Shown: positions 24,001 to 37,138, counted from the first letter of the stretch. The stretch is DNA of 64,000 bases from Siphonodentalium dalli (GCA_032622095.1 CP136063.1:79213980-79277979), one strand, 5' to 3'. The notes: generated by a model from the sequence alone, not told the origin. Numbers and translations: made by a program.

Positions 24001-25954
24001 GTAGTCTGTGATGGAAAAATGTGATGGAAAAATCAAGCCCCATGGGGTTTTGCAAATTGAATTACGCATACTTAGTTTGTGTCGTTCAAGGGGTTGGGGG
24101 GGGGGGGGCTTCAGTTGGAAGTACCAAGATGTCGACCCTCCCCACCAAACCATCTAGCCACGTTCTAAGTGCCAAATATCCCAGACTCAACCATTAGGTG
24201 CCCCTCGCTTAGTTTTTGCTTTGGGTATATTTATTCTATCCGAGAATACTCTACACCCACAGCAAAATATGGACATATATATATGTACTCTTAAAAAAAA
24301 TGTTCTGTGGCGATCACACATTAAAATTGTGTAGCCAAGTAAATATAAGGTGATAATTGTGTTGTAGAAATGATACGGACAACCGATCATCAAAAAACTA
24401 AATTGTCTCAATGACTTTACTGTACAACCCTTCCATGAATGGAGCTTCTTGAAATTTTACAAAAAACCCTGTGACAATGCATTATCTTATATATGCGAGT
24501 CTCCCATAGGGAGCAATGACAAACATTTTCCAGACTTGTTTTTGATAATGGCAAAAATTCAAATGAAGCGACATTTAGAAGAAAGTTAGAAAATCAAATT
24601 GGATAATTTACTCACTCCATGTACTGGATTTACCACATACATGTATGTTCAAAATGTTAACCCAATCGGGCACATATCGTAGGAGATACAGGGTATTATT
24701 ACTTTTATATGAGATGTACTAATGGTTATATGGACTTTTATATTATTGGCAAATTTATTCATCATTTGTTTCTCGAGCCCCTTTGAGCATTGACTGAAAT
24801 CTAGAAGGGGCTAATTAGTAATATGTGCCATGTGGATACATTTTGAATGGCTGACCACATAAACTCACTGTGCAATATTAAGTGATAGTTAAACATTTTT
24901 TCAAAAGTGTTGCTCAAGTTATCTCAGGCGATTTAGACTTGGTCGTGGCAATTCCAACAAATGGCATATCCCTGGTGAAAATTGGTGGTCAAAACCCAAA
25001 TATTTAAACTTGACTTGTATTTTTGGGCTAGAGAGATGAAAATTTATTGCGAATTTGAACAGAAAGGGACTTACCTGCGTTAAAATTTGTGGACACAACC
25101 CACATACCAAATTTCATTCCCTTCAGTTGAGACTATCTAATGTTATCAACCAAAAGCGAAAATATGGACGGAGGAACCAACATTTGGTATTTATGGGTTA
25201 ATTTAACTGAGCTAATTCCACATGGTAGTACCACACCTACCATTGGATGTGCTGCCTCTCTGGCTGACAAGACCAGTCTCTGGCATACAAGGCCACCTCT
25301 ATGGCCAGAACTTTTTGTTTCATAAGGCTGCAGGCATTTAAATCAATAAAAACAGAATGGACAGGTACTGGTACTAGTATGTGTCAAATTTAACACAATC
25401 ACCCCAGGGCATATATTTCATCTGATTTTGTGAGAATCTATACATACTTTATCATGAGAATCCAGGGTAATTTGCGAGAATATTTACGAGAATCTAGAAT
25501 TGGATTCTCGCCGAAATATAAGACCTGCACCCTTTATACTGTGATTATAGCCTGGCCACACATGGTGGTATGCTCCTAACAACAGATAGCAATACAACTC
25601 AGAAACATAGGCTTCAAAAAGCGAGTGGGTATGACTTTTCTACACCTGCCATTGGCTGCCAAATTGAATGTCAGATGTCTTTCAAGCCACTGACATATTC
25701 AAAGACACGGACAATCGTAGCTGCACTGTTGATGCAATTGCAATGTTGCAGTGACCAACCTCATACATATACATTTATGCTGAATAAACAATGTACATGT
25801 ATTAACTGAATTACTAGGTGTTTAGTTAACATGAAAATAAAGATACCCTGATATGGTATTTGTGAACTAAATACTTTGCGATTGAACATGGCATACTAGT
25901 AGGTCAAATGTGGATGAGTTTAAAAGTTTCTAGATTGAATTTACCGTTATTGCA
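24001..25954. other. Intronic, no gene; relic of the 8.6-kb MITE hairpin
   Basis: 24466-24512 resembles the ACCCTGTGCCAATGCATT...TATATATGCGAGTC hairpin of the MITEs at 7.2 and 8.6 kb. A 12-G run lies near 24096-24108. No gene recognised. Confidence 0.4.
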
Positions 25955-26110
25955 GTCACAAAAAATGTATTTGGCATTTATTTACTGGGTTATCGCAGTT
26001 AAAAATCATTACCGTGGTAAGACTACCGATGGACACCACATGTCAGTCGCTATTATTCGACGTAATACCACTTGATTGTGGTTTACTGGTGGTACGAACG
26101 GTAATTACCG
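25955..26110 (+). repeat. Interspersed repeat X, copy 1
   Basis: TTATCGCAGTTAAAAATCAT, GTGGTAAGACTACCGATGGA and CCACATGTCAG match, with changes, the block near 55030-55100 in the same orientation. Family unknown. Confidence 0.4.
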
Positions 26111-26871
26111 GCCTACATCCACGTTAAAGGGGTCAATTATTTTGCGCATACATGTAGCTGTATATATTCGAATTGAGATTTGATTCGCGAACCTCATCCC
26201 CAATTGAATTCAAAATTTGATTTGACTGTAAACTCAGATTCGCAGAGCTAAGTTTAAAAATAAAAAAACCATGACGGGCTGGACAAAATACCATAATTAC
26301 CCCATAGATGCCAAATGTTAGCATGGATGAACAAATGGACTGACAGACAAATAACATAATACAACTGCAGCCTTCATAATTGGCTACGGCAATCAGCATT
26401 GCCGAAGCATTTTGCTGAAGCAAACTGGGCCACGGCATACTGTTGCTGTAGCAGATTGCCGAAGCCAAACAATCTGAATTAAGAGGGCTGCAACTGGCAT
26501 ATAACAAATTTGGTTAACAATTTTATCCGGTGTGAACAAGCAATGGGTTAACCAAAAACACACCATGTGACCCAATTATGGGTCAGGCGCATGTTTTGCC
26601 AAAATTATATTTCAAAATGGAATTTCTCAAAATCTATCTGGAAGTTATTTTTTTTAATTTGGTACACAATATATGTACGAACTTCCAACTAGTTTGAAAT
26701 TATAATCAAATTTACTATACTTTTATGGCATGAAATACATGTAAAAATTTCTAAGTCGAAAAAATTGACATAACTCTGTCAAATATCATTGGACCCTGAC
26801 CAAATTCGACTTGGCCTGAAACACAGCTCTATTCATCGGTTTGCGTATCCTTCCCCCACATAGAATGTAAG

Positions 26872-27098
26872 TTAAAGGTACTCCATACAATCAAATACCA
26901 TTTCTTGGCTTCGGGGGTAAAAATACTTTAATCCAGTCTTGGAACACACCCATCAAAGCTCCGATTGAACAGATATCAATTTTTGAAGTTTGTTATTTCT
27001 CGAGAGGTGTAATAATGTGTCCCAGACACACGTCATCAAATGGAGGGTCTTGGACAAAATTATGGATGTAGATGGACAACTCTAAATCAAGTGGTAAT
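26872..27098 (+). mobile_element. TTAA MITE copy B, 3' part missing
   Basis: Starts TTAAAGGTACTCCATACAAT and carries CTTGGCTTCGGGGGTAAAAA, CCATCAAAGCTCCGATTGA and GTAGATGGACAACTCTAAAT of the family. The right half and right TIR are absent. Confidence 0.7.
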
Positions 27099-27149
27099 GC
27101 GGTTAAATGTCATGATACTTTAGTGATACATGTAGGCCATATTGGGGAC

Positions 27150-27290
27150 ATTCTTTATTCCAAGGTTTGCTATTCTGAAAGTTCACTATTTCAAAGGTTC
27201 TCTAGCTATTATGAATGTTCGCTATTCCAAAGGTTCACTATTCTGAAGGTTCACTGTTCCGAAGATTCGCTATTCCGAAGGTTTTTTTTA
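27150..27290 (+). repeat. Minisatellite of about 20 bp
   Basis: Variants of GGTTCACTATTCCGAA repeat about six times before a TTTTTT run. Confidence 0.75.
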
Positions 27291-28166
27291 TTTTAAAAGT
27301 TAATTCTATATTCTAAACTAGTATTGAGAGGATCTTTATCACAAAGTCCTTTTATGAAGGAAATAACTTAATACATTAAAACAAAACATTTGATTTTTAT
27401 TGGTTTTCGCAATTACATTATGATGTTATTTCTCAATAGATATTCACGTCACGCAGCCCATAAATTACTGTTTCCATGCAATTTAATGTCATTATGGGTT
27501 ATAACAGTTGTGATATATAATGAATACTGGAGTGCCATAACATCCTGATTAGCAGAATATACCGGTAGCTGGATAGACCGGTATGAGATGAACAGCAATT
27601 GTGACATTGTGACTTTAAAGGTCCATCTAATTTTGGAGCCACTAATTATTTTTTTTTTTATAGAGCCTTCATATACGGTTAATAACAATCTATGCCATAA
27701 CATATGATTAAAACACTATAATATCACCATTTGAAAAAATCTATGTCTCAGAAGATGCCAACAGAGAAATAAAAAACAACTGAAATCATAGATAGGTGGT
27801 ATTTTACCTCAAAATTTGTTATAGTGATGGTGCCTTATAATAGTGATGGCATGGGGTGATAGTCTGAGGGTACAATTTAGATAATCTCATGCAACAGAAT
27901 GTTCGTATTCTTAGTACCATAAAATAGAACCAGATATAAGTATACAGTGTGTTAAATGCACCACAACCCTGAATATTATATACATACTACTATCATTACT
28001 ATATGGAATGGTAGTGATGAATCGATTCGAGGTAGGCCCATTACCAGTTATGACTACTAAGTAATATGTGACAACACAATATTCGAAGACATGAATGCAA
28101 TTATAATTTATGTCGCAACAAGTGAAAAGAAAAAGATGTATTTGTAGGGCTGAAATGGTTAGGGCC
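27291..28166. other. Intronic, no gene recognised
   Basis: AT-rich; nothing identified. Confidence 0.4.
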
Positions 28167-28387
28167 TACAGTACTTAATGCCCTAATTAATCGACTCCAT
28201 AACCACAGCAGAATTATGGGTAACTTTTCAGGTTTTTGTCGGAAATATGGCTTGCGGCCATTCATTGGAAAGCTCTCGGCGAAAGCTTTCCGATGAATGG
28301 CAGCAAGCCATATTTCCGACTTAATCCTGAAAAGTTACCCATAATTCTGCTGTGATTATGGAGTCGATTAATTAGGGCATTACTGTA
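28167..28387. mobile_element. TA-flanked palindromic MITE, complete
   Basis: The most complete copy of this family, 221 bp. Two arms of about 105 bp pair nearly base for base around TCTCGGCGAAAGC. The ends TACAGTA...TACTGTA include the presumed TA target duplication, as for Tc1/mariner-derived MITEs (superfamily inferred from TA and the CAGT start). Confidence 0.88.
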
Positions 28388-28446
28388 CGGTACGTACGGG
28401 ATATTCATGACCGGTTATATGGGAGGCCAAATTCACATTTATTATT

Positions 28447-28763
28447 AATTGCGCTGAAGCGCAATTCAATTGCGCTAAGTTTAGTCGGTGCGACTCTCGA
28501 TAGCATTACTGGTACCTTATGTTTTAGTTGGGCTGATTGCTGAAGCGCAATTCAATTGCGCTGTCAAAGTGCAATCCAATTGCACTGAAGCACAATCCAA
28601 TTGCGCTGAAGTGCAATTCAATTGCGCTTCAGCGCAATCCAGCTTGATTCATGTCAATTGCGCTTCAGCGCAATTCTTTTACAAGCTTACACCCCTGAAT
28701 AGATAGGTTATTCCATTATCAATTCATATGGGATAACCACCAATTGCGCTTCAGCGCAATTAT
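28447..28763. repeat. Array of a 20-bp palindrome
   Basis: AATTGCGCTTCAGCGCAATT, a perfect palindrome, and variants (GAAGCGCAATTCAATTGCGC, GTGCAATCCAATTGCACT) recur about eight times, ending at a short ATT run. Each copy can form a cruciform, and neighbouring copies can pair with each other. Confidence 0.85.
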
Positions 28764-28969
28764 TATTATTATTATTAAAGTTAGGTTGAATAGGTGCATG
28801 GAGAAAATTAACTGGTATCGCATCGCAATTTGCTACCCAAATTTAGATAATAGCTATGCAATTTGGTATGAATTTTATATGATTTCAGAACAATGCTATC
28901 TAATTATGTTATTATGAGGTTATTTGCTAATCAAAATTTCAAATGTAATATTTGCTCCCTGAATAGGTG

Positions 28970-29620
28970 GGTTATTCCATTATCATAAATTCACCACATA
29001 ATAGCATTCCCTTCAGGGCGACTCACAAAACATTTCCTTCTGGTTTAGTCAGTGCGACTCTCGATATAGCATTACCTGATGTATTATTCGGGGCGAAAGC
29101 AGTACCTTCTGTTTTAGTCGGGGCTTCTCATGATAGCATTAATTTTTATAATCTGTATGAATCGGGCCGACTCAGTATGGCATTGCCTTCTGTATTAATC
29201 AGGAGGACTCACAATAACATATTTCCTTCTGTTTTAGTCTGTGCTATTCGTGATAGCATTACATTCTCTATTAATCGTGAAGACTCGCAATAGAATTTAA
29301 TAGCTTCTGTTTTAGTCAGGGCTACTCATAATAGCATTATCTTCTGTTTTAGTTGGGCTGACTCGCGATAGCATTATCTTCTGTATTATATGGGGTGATT
29401 CAGTTTTGGATTATCTTCTTTATTTGTTTGTGCTACTGTCGATGGGATTGATTAGTCATGGCGACTTGCAATAGCATTATGTTCTGTTTTAATCAGGGCC
29501 CCTCGCGATAGCATTACCTTCTGTATTAGTCGGGTGGCTTGCGATACCAATTCAGGGGGAGGGGGTGATACCATCGTATTAGTCGGGGTGACTTGCAATA
29601 CCTGTACCTTCTCATGTACT
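28970..29620 (+). repeat. Minisatellite, about 37-bp unit
   Basis: A consensus close to AGCATTACCTTCTGTTTTAG plus TCGGGGCGACTCGCGAT recurs about 15 times with much drift. Two clean neighbours at 29333 and 29370 are exactly 37 bp apart. An isolated unit lies at about 28480-28520 inside the preceding palindrome array. Confidence 0.75.
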
Positions 29621-30739
29621 TCTGTTTTGTCCTGGACGGAAATTGCATTGGCTATTAAGCACCTGAGCGCTGACACTGTATATTCAATATTGCCATTATT
29701 ATTTCCCCGACACAAATCTGAATACGCTGGTCGTGATGCTCATCTGTTATATTTGAACAGTTTTTATATGTGGTTGTTTGGGTAGCCTTTATTGTCGTGT
29801 TGAGCGACTTCTTTTTGCAAGAATACCGGCACTATAAATCAAAATTATTTTTCTGTGTGGGTGCTGCGTTTCCCGGCGATAAAAATAATATCTGGAAAAA
29901 ACAGTAGTTTTAAAAACCGGAATATGGCGGAAGGTAAAAGATATTTTTTGATCGGGGGTTAATGTCGTGGCATTGTCTGAAAATCTTATCAAATGAATTT
30001 TGTTGCGTAAAACTTGTGTTTATCAGCCATAGGTGTAGTAATTTTCTTCATTCCTCAGTGGATCGTGAGACTAAAAACAGGCAGTGTTGTACGATGTAGG
30101 TTTTGGAAATTCCGGTAATGCTGTCAGATGTCAGCATTGTGCTTGTTGTCATGTCGAAATAATTGACAGATTTCTTCAGTTCTGTTCACACAAAAATTAC
30201 AGAAGATAGCACTGATAATACAGACGTACCAAACAAGATTTTTTCCATGTAAATCGGATGATATTGGGTGCGCAAAAAATAGTACTCTTGGGTACCAAAT
30301 AAACGTGCTGGCACGCTTATTAATTTTGGAAGAATATGCTGGCCATCACTATTATTTGGTCATGATATATATAAAAGTGAATGATCTGGTTGTTTATTAT
30401 CTCATGGATGTAGTGGGTTATTATTAACCAAGCCTGAGTATAATTTGTCTGTCATTTTCAGAATGAGATTCTCATAGGGTGAATTTAGTAATGATTCTTT
30501 TAAGACTGTTATACATGTAAATGTTTTCTACAGTCAATGCAATGGTTGTATTGTGTATACGCTTTATTAAAGCGTGCATATTGCGCTTTGATATAACAGA
30601 TTTATTATTTTGGCAATCGATTTGATTGCGAGTAACGATTAATATTCGATGGGCTATTATCGACCATTGGCAGTCGATTCCAATTATCGGAACATGGCTT
30701 AATTGACAGATTGAGAATGTTGTGCAATTTTTGACCACA
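29621..30739. other. Intronic, no gene recognised
   Basis: No family motif in any frame. Confidence 0.4.
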
Positions 30740-30970
30740 CGACTCACAAACGGTACCCCATATGTTTAAAGTCGAAAAAGGGGGATAACTCCACCAAAAA
30801 AGTCTGACAGACGCCATAATCGCAGGTGCTCAGGTTCCCATGGTGGTTGATGTCTCTGCCAAGTTTCACGGAAATTGATAAAAAAAACGACTGTCTGAGA
30901 AAAACTCCGGACAAATTTGTGTCCACACACGAACGATGGACGAGCTGATTTCACTATACCACCCCAACAT
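30740..30970 (-). repeat. Probable interspersed repeat, SINE-like body
   Basis: The stretch with GGGGGATAACTCCACC, GCCAAGTTTCACGGAAATTG and GTGTCCACACACGAACGATG resembles the 'ataactcc ... aagtttcacggaaat ... acgaacgatggacga' sequence common in invertebrate dispersed repeats. There is no second copy in this window. The 172-codon minus frame over it has no domain. Confidence 0.4.
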
Positions 30971-31314
30971 TGTTGCAGGCGGTATAATGAGCACAATGTA
31001 TTGAATACCATTAGCATCACAGTTCTCAGCAATGTTATGGTTATAATATTTGTGAGTTCATTAGAATGAACATAGCGATTAATTTCAGTGTTATGAATAG
31101 CCAAATATATACAAACAATATAAAAGTAGGAATGTACGATGGACCGCCGGTGGTTCCTAAATAAAGGAATCGAATCGGAAATTAAAAGTTTCATCAAACT
31201 ACCAGATAGTGGTTTATAACAATTACAATGGACTATAGTTTTGTGTATAATGCAAAGTAAATCGTGCATATAACAAAATTGCATGCAACGTCTCGGTCAG
31301 GGCATGATAATTGA

Positions 31315-32420
31315 TATTTCAACTTAGATTCAACGTACAGCATGTATCAACATTCAGTGTTAGGTTTCCCACATTAAAGGTACTCAATCCGAATTAACAC
31401 TCACGAATTACAATATCATTGGCTTCGGGGGTACAAAATATTAAACTTGAGTCGAGGAACCCACCCATCAAGGTACAGTAGGAGTAATCAGATATCGATA
31501 TTTTAAATCTAGTATTTTAATTATAAGTGGCCCAGTAAACTGTCGGCGAGAAGAACTTATCTGACAAGATAGCGGATGAAGATCGATAACTCTCAAATCG
31601 AGTGGCTTTTTGTGTCAGATATTTGACAACCAATAAAATTTTGTTGAAAAAAACTTTGATAAATAACAGGTTTTGTGCAATTTTATAGTTGACTGTGGTT
31701 CTAAAGCATTGTTTTGGGCAATTAATCTTTTCTGATAACTGAAATGGCATTTTAAAAAATGGTGTTGTTGTTGGAATCTGATGATATGGGGACCGTCGAA
31801 TCGGATTGAGTACCTTTAATTCAACATTAGATAACATCTCGATATTCAACATTAGGTTTCCAACTTTATTTCAACATTGATTCATTGTTGAACGATTGTC
31901 CAAATTTAAACTGTTAGATTTCTAACATTATTTCAATGTTGATCGAACATCACAAAACTTGACAAAAGTGAACATTAGCTTTCAAACGTAATCCCAATGT
32001 CGATTCAACGCTAAATTAATGTCCAGAAATTAAACATTAGGCTTCCAGCGTTATTTCAACGCTGAGCGAACATAAAACAAAATCAACATTAGGATTCCAA
32101 TGCTATTTCAAAATCGAGTGATCGTCCCAATATTCAACATTAGTTTTCCAAAATTATCCCATTTTCAATTCAATGTTGTTGATCATATCGAGCGAACATA
32201 ACAAAAAAATACTTTTTTTTATTCCAATATTATTTTAACGTTGAGCGAATGTCAAAAAATTCAACGTTAGCTTCCCAATATTATTCCAATGTTCAAAGTT
32301 AGTTTTTCAATGTTGTCTCAAATGTATATTCTAATATTTCTATGTTCACTTCAACGAGCAAACTGGACCAATCGCCAACGTTATTTCAAATTCAACGTTG
32401 AAACAAAATTTGAGACAACC
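31315..32420 (+). repeat. Minisatellite of TCAACATTAGG/TTTCAACGTTGA type, split by a MITE
   Basis: Degenerate units of about 50-67 bp carrying AACATTAGGTTTCCAAC and ATTTCAACGTTGA recur at about 31848, 31911, 31970, 32034, 32086, 32137 and 32263. One partial unit lies before the MITE at 31374-31819 and the rest after it. Confidence 0.7.
31374..31819 (+). mobile_element. TTAA MITE copy C, complete (446 bp)
   Basis: Ends are TTAAAGGTACTCAATCCGA and the mirror TCGGATTGAGTACCTTTAA, giving TIRs of about 16-18 bp next to TTAA on both sides. The body has CTTCGGGGGTACAAA, GCGGATGAAGATCGATAACT and GGGCAATTAATCTTTTCTGA. TTAA targets are typical of piggyBac-type elements, but no transposase is present to confirm this. 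Confidence 0.82.
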
Positions 32421-32582
32421 GTTTACTTTAGTCTTTACATTGGATCAACATAGGGATGCTATCTGGCCTGGTGAGGCCATTTGGCATGATTTTGGGAAAC
32501 ATTGGGACATAAATATTATACAGACTTGAATCAGTAGGCCCTATAGCTGATTTCACCTATTGTCGCGGATTTTGTATACAAC

Positions 32583-33776
32583 TACTTGAACAGGTCTGGC
32601 AAATGTGAGAATACAGCTACAATAGCTGTATTCAGCTAACCTAGCTGTATTCAGCTATATATTATACTCTCAAACCGGTAATAAACTAGAAGCGCTAATT
32701 TGCGCATCAAAATTAGGCTACCATATTCTCCGGTCACTCTCAACCAAATCAAAATCGTTGCTTGTGTTCTGACAAAGTGTTGCCTTTTGTCGACACGGCA
32801 ATTCTGATTTTGTGTGAAAACTTACTACGGTGGTCGATGTCAGTAAATATTCTGGGGACTATTTTCTGCAAATGCATTCATTAACTAACTTATAAAATAA
32901 AGATCAAATTCATCCCAAACACTCGTTTACTTCTTCCCGATGCTAAACCGGTAGGGGGCGTTAGAATGGTGTACCTATATCAAGCATTTAGAATTACATA
33001 CCAGCGATGTGAGCGATACCGGTAACTATTCATAACTGTATATACAGATATTGTGCGGCATATTGCAAATGTATGGCACAACATAGGGACAACTGAAATG
33101 AAAATGCGACTTATATAATTTCTGAAGTATTTCAAACATGAAGTCCTGGTCGTTAGCGAGTCAGAACTATTCAATCTGTTTTGGCGGGAAAATATATAAT
33201 GTGTGAAAACTTACTAAACATAACATTGGTATTTGTATTTTCACGATTCGACATACAAGTATGCGTTTCCGTATTTTTGGAGAGAATCAGCTCAAGCAGT
33301 GAGTGGAACTAGCTCGGTTAAACTCTGGCTAGAGATGTTCCCCTTTTTACCTGTTTTAACGCACCAACCAAACTGCGTTTTAGCAGCATCATATTGATAC
33401 TTCCGGGAATGATTAAGATGTTCCATCTTCGGTGATAAATATTGTATTTAATGTATTTTTCAAGGTATTCCGCATTGCATAAGAGAGTTATTAACCGTTA
33501 TGACCGACATCGACCGCCGTAGTAAGTTTTCACACATAATCACCATCGCCGTGCCGACAAAAGGCAATACTTTGTCAGAACACACGCGACGATTTTGATT
33601 TGGTTGAGGGTGGCCGGAGAATAGGGTAGCCTAATTTTGATGCGCAAATTAGCGCTTCTAGTTTATTATCGAAAAACAGCCCGTTTGAGAGTATAATATA
33701 TAGCTGAATACAGCTAGGTTAGATGAATACAGCTATTGTAGCTGTATTCTCACATTTGCCAGACCTGTTGAACTAG
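32583..33776. mobile_element. Non-autonomous element with long inverted arms (about 270 bp)
   Basis: The left arm (about 32587-32855) and right arm (about 33495-33772) match inverted at roughly 90% by eye. Outermost is AACAGGTCTGGCAAATGTGA; inside are GAATACAGCTACAATAGCTG, GCGCTAATTTGCGCATCAAA, TCTGACAAAGTRTTGCCTTT and CTTACTACGG. The loop of about 640 bp has no recognised gene. Target duplication was not resolved. Confidence 0.8.
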
Positions 33777-35512
33777 TGAAATTATGTTTATATGATTACA
33801 GTTACCAGTAGGCTACAATGTGAACACAGAACATATAGATATACGTCAATATAGAAACAAAAGCGACATGAGCGCAAATATATTACCTCTCCTTGTCACA
33901 GATTCAAATTTCAAAAATAAACTATTCTGAATCTGAATTGGGAATTTGGATCAATTTGGTGACGTCTAAATGTCGTATCAATAATTGGTAAATTCGTTAC
34001 CGGATGTCCTGCATGTACCTAAGATTATAAATAACCATGACTTGTCACACAGAAGTTATACATTTTACGCTTTTCAAATTTTAGTCTAGCTGGATTGACA
34101 GAAACAGTAATTGTGCCTTTTCTCGACTCGACTGGGAAGCCGCCATTATTTTGAATAGGTTGTCACGTGCAGTTATAGAACCAATCACGAATAGACATCG
34201 CTTAACTATCCCCGATCCGTCTTGTAACTACTTGTCAAGTAGCAAAAATAGCATATTTAAGTAGCTTATAATGCTATAAAAGTCGTTAATATTCTAACCA
34301 CCCAAATTTAGCTACTCGAGATTTAGTGTGTAGGTCCCCATTGTAGCATGTGCATGGGAGACAATAGAGAGATTCCCTCGTAGCGTTTGTATAATGAGTG
34401 TAGGGATTGTGAATGTGTATCCCTGGTAACTGCGTACTACGTATATATTCGTGTGTGTCATGTGGGTGGGGCTAGAAGTTGATAATGTTACTTGTAAATA
34501 TATAATACATGTAGATGATGAAACATACATAATTGTTAGATTATTGACATAAAACCGCTCTGTATGACTTCATCCACAAACAAATGTTTCAAAAATAGAA
34601 TTATACCCCGTATTTATAAGTACATGTAGAGAAAGTCGTACTCGCACAAGTCAGTCGTGTAGAAGCGTGTATAATCACGTGACCTGTGACGTTAGAGTTA
34701 CAATCACCCGCACACGCGCAATCGCTACAAGCGGAATCTCTCTTTTATTGAGAGTAAGCCATATCTTTATATACATTTCCGCGCAGCCCGTGCATTTTAC
34801 ACCATAATTATTATGTCGGAAAAGTCATATGTCAAACATGTTTTCCTTTTCGCCAACTCACTTGGAGACTCAATAATAAAAATTACCAAGATCTATTTTC
34901 CATGGTCACAATGAGCAATATACTGCATGAACTAAGCTACAGTGTCATACCGTATAACACAACATACTGATACTTCAGTTTCATTCTTAAAATATCAGTA
35001 CACAATGACAGGAATGACTTATTTGTTTTGGCCCGACTGTTGGATGCTTCTATGCAGAAAACCGGAACTTTAAAAAAGGAAATCATTGGGTATAATTTGC
35101 GTTGCAGTGACCGATAAATCCTTCAGATGGATATGTTGTAATGATACATGTATATGTACCTTTAAAGATAATTATCAACATAACTCTAAATTATAGCAAT
35201 ACATATTTTCACTTCTAAATGGTTGTCCAATATTTTGCATTCGTCGCAGCACGCCTTGTAGTTGCGGCGTTTTGACAGTCCTTTCATGTCGGCGTTGCAT
35301 TATTTTCTTCCTTGTCATTCTACTCTCTCCCGTACTCTAGTTTCACACAAACTGGTATATATCGGATGGAGGGGTAAGGCGTTCTGGTATCGCCTATGAG
35401 GGATATTGTAAAAAATAAACCCACTTCCCAAGGCCGGAAATGTGATTTTTTTTTTAAATCTCTGTAAACAAAATTTGCTCAACGCTCATTTTAGCGGATT
35501 TTGGATATATTA
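33777..35512. other. Intronic, no gene recognised
   Basis: Nothing supported by motif; short frames only. Confidence 0.4.
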
Positions 35513-36013
35513 TCTCATATATATTTTGAAGACCTCTGTTTGTCTGTCTGTCCTGTCGAAAACGGGTTGACCGATCGAGACCAAAATTCCTATCCAAAGG
35601 TAAAATCCCACGGACACCGTCGACGTCGCGTTTTGGAGAAGCTCAGACCACCCGTTCTCCACTCTCAGTCACAAAAAAACGGCACTGCGGTGGTTAATCA
35701 AGTGATAATTTAATGAGTGTTTGTTTTTGACGCATCGCTATAAAGAGCGTTTGTTTACCATTCAACGTTATTAGCATATGCAGAGATATATACGGGAACA
35801 ATACTGCAGACGAGATCTCGGAAACGGGTGGAGCTATCGACTTGAAATTTGGTATGTGAATGTATCTTGCCCCGGATACGAATTTTATCGGGTCGCCGAG
35901 CCCGTGCGACGCCAGCTTCGCGCGTGCGCAGACCAGATCTCGGAAACGGGTAGAGCTATCGACTTGAAATTTGGTTTTTGAATAGCCCGGACAACGTCGG
36001 GCTCATCGGCTAG

Positions 36014-37138
36014 TCTCATATATATTTTGAAGACCTCTGTCTGTTTGTCTGTCTGTTTGTTTGTCTGTCATTAATACAAATCTACGATTCTCGACCGATC
36101 GGGACGAAACTTGGTACGTGTGTGTAGTTTGACCAGGCGGTGGACGTTGTCGTATTGGCGAGCCCGTGCGGCGCCCGCTTCGCGAATGCGCAGACGAGAT
36201 CTCGGAAACGGGTGGAGCTATCGACTTGAAATTTGGTATGTGAATGTATCTTGCCCCGGATACGAATTTTATCGGGTCGACGATCCCGTGCGACGCCAGC
36301 TTCGCGCATGCGCAGACCAGATATCGGAAACGGGTGGAGCTATCGACTTGAAATTTGGTTTTTGAATAGCCTGGACAACGTCGGGCTCATCGGCTTGTCT
36401 CATATATATATTGAAGACCTCTGTATGTTTGTCTGTATGTCTGTCATTTATACAAATCTGCGATTCTCGACCGATCGGGACGAAACTTGGTACGTGTGTG
36501 TAGTTTGACCAGCGGTCGACGTTGTCGTATTGGCGAGCCCGTGTGGCGCCCGATTCGCGCATGCGCAGACCAGATCTCGGAAACGGGTGGAGCTATCGAC
36601 TTGAAATTTGCTATGTGAATGTATCTTGCCCCGGATACGAATTTTATCGGGTCGCCGAGCCCGTGCGACGCCAGCTTCGCGCATGCGCAGGCCAGATCTC
36701 GGAAACGGGTGGAGCTATAGACTTTAAATTTGCTATGTTAATGTATCTTGTCCCGGATACGAATTTTATCGGGTGGCCGAGCCCGTGCGACGCCAGATTC
36801 GCGCATGCGCAGACCAGATCTCGGAAACGGGTGGAGCTATCGACTTGAAATTTGTTATGTGAATGTATCTTGCCCCGGATAAGAATTTTATCGGGTCGCC
36901 GAGCCCGTGCGATGCCAGCTTCGTGCATGCGCAGACCAGATCTCGGAAACGGGTGGAGCTATCGACTTGAAATTTGGTATGTGAATGTATCTTGCCCCGG
37001 ATACGAATTGCATCGGGTCGCCGAGCACGTGCGACGCCATCTTCGTGCATGCGCAGACCAGATCTCGGAAACGGGTGGAGCTATCGACTTGAAATTTGGT
37101 TTTTGAATAGCCCGGACAACGTCGGGCTCATCGGCTAG
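36014..37138 (+). repeat. 1,125-bp dimer, copy 1
   Basis: Two family A elements (384 + 741 bp). Repeated immediately at 37139-38263 with one difference seen by eye (C at 37011, T at 38136). Confidence 0.9.

Noticed and set aside
28447-28763. Possible CRISPR array of palindromic repeats
   Set aside because: No regular spacers and no cas-like genes; the repeat is a eukaryotic intronic palindrome cluster.
30766-31284. 172-codon minus-strand open frame
   Set aside because: Longest non-repeat frame in the intron, but it overlaps a dispersed-repeat-like block and shows no domain, signal or splice structure.
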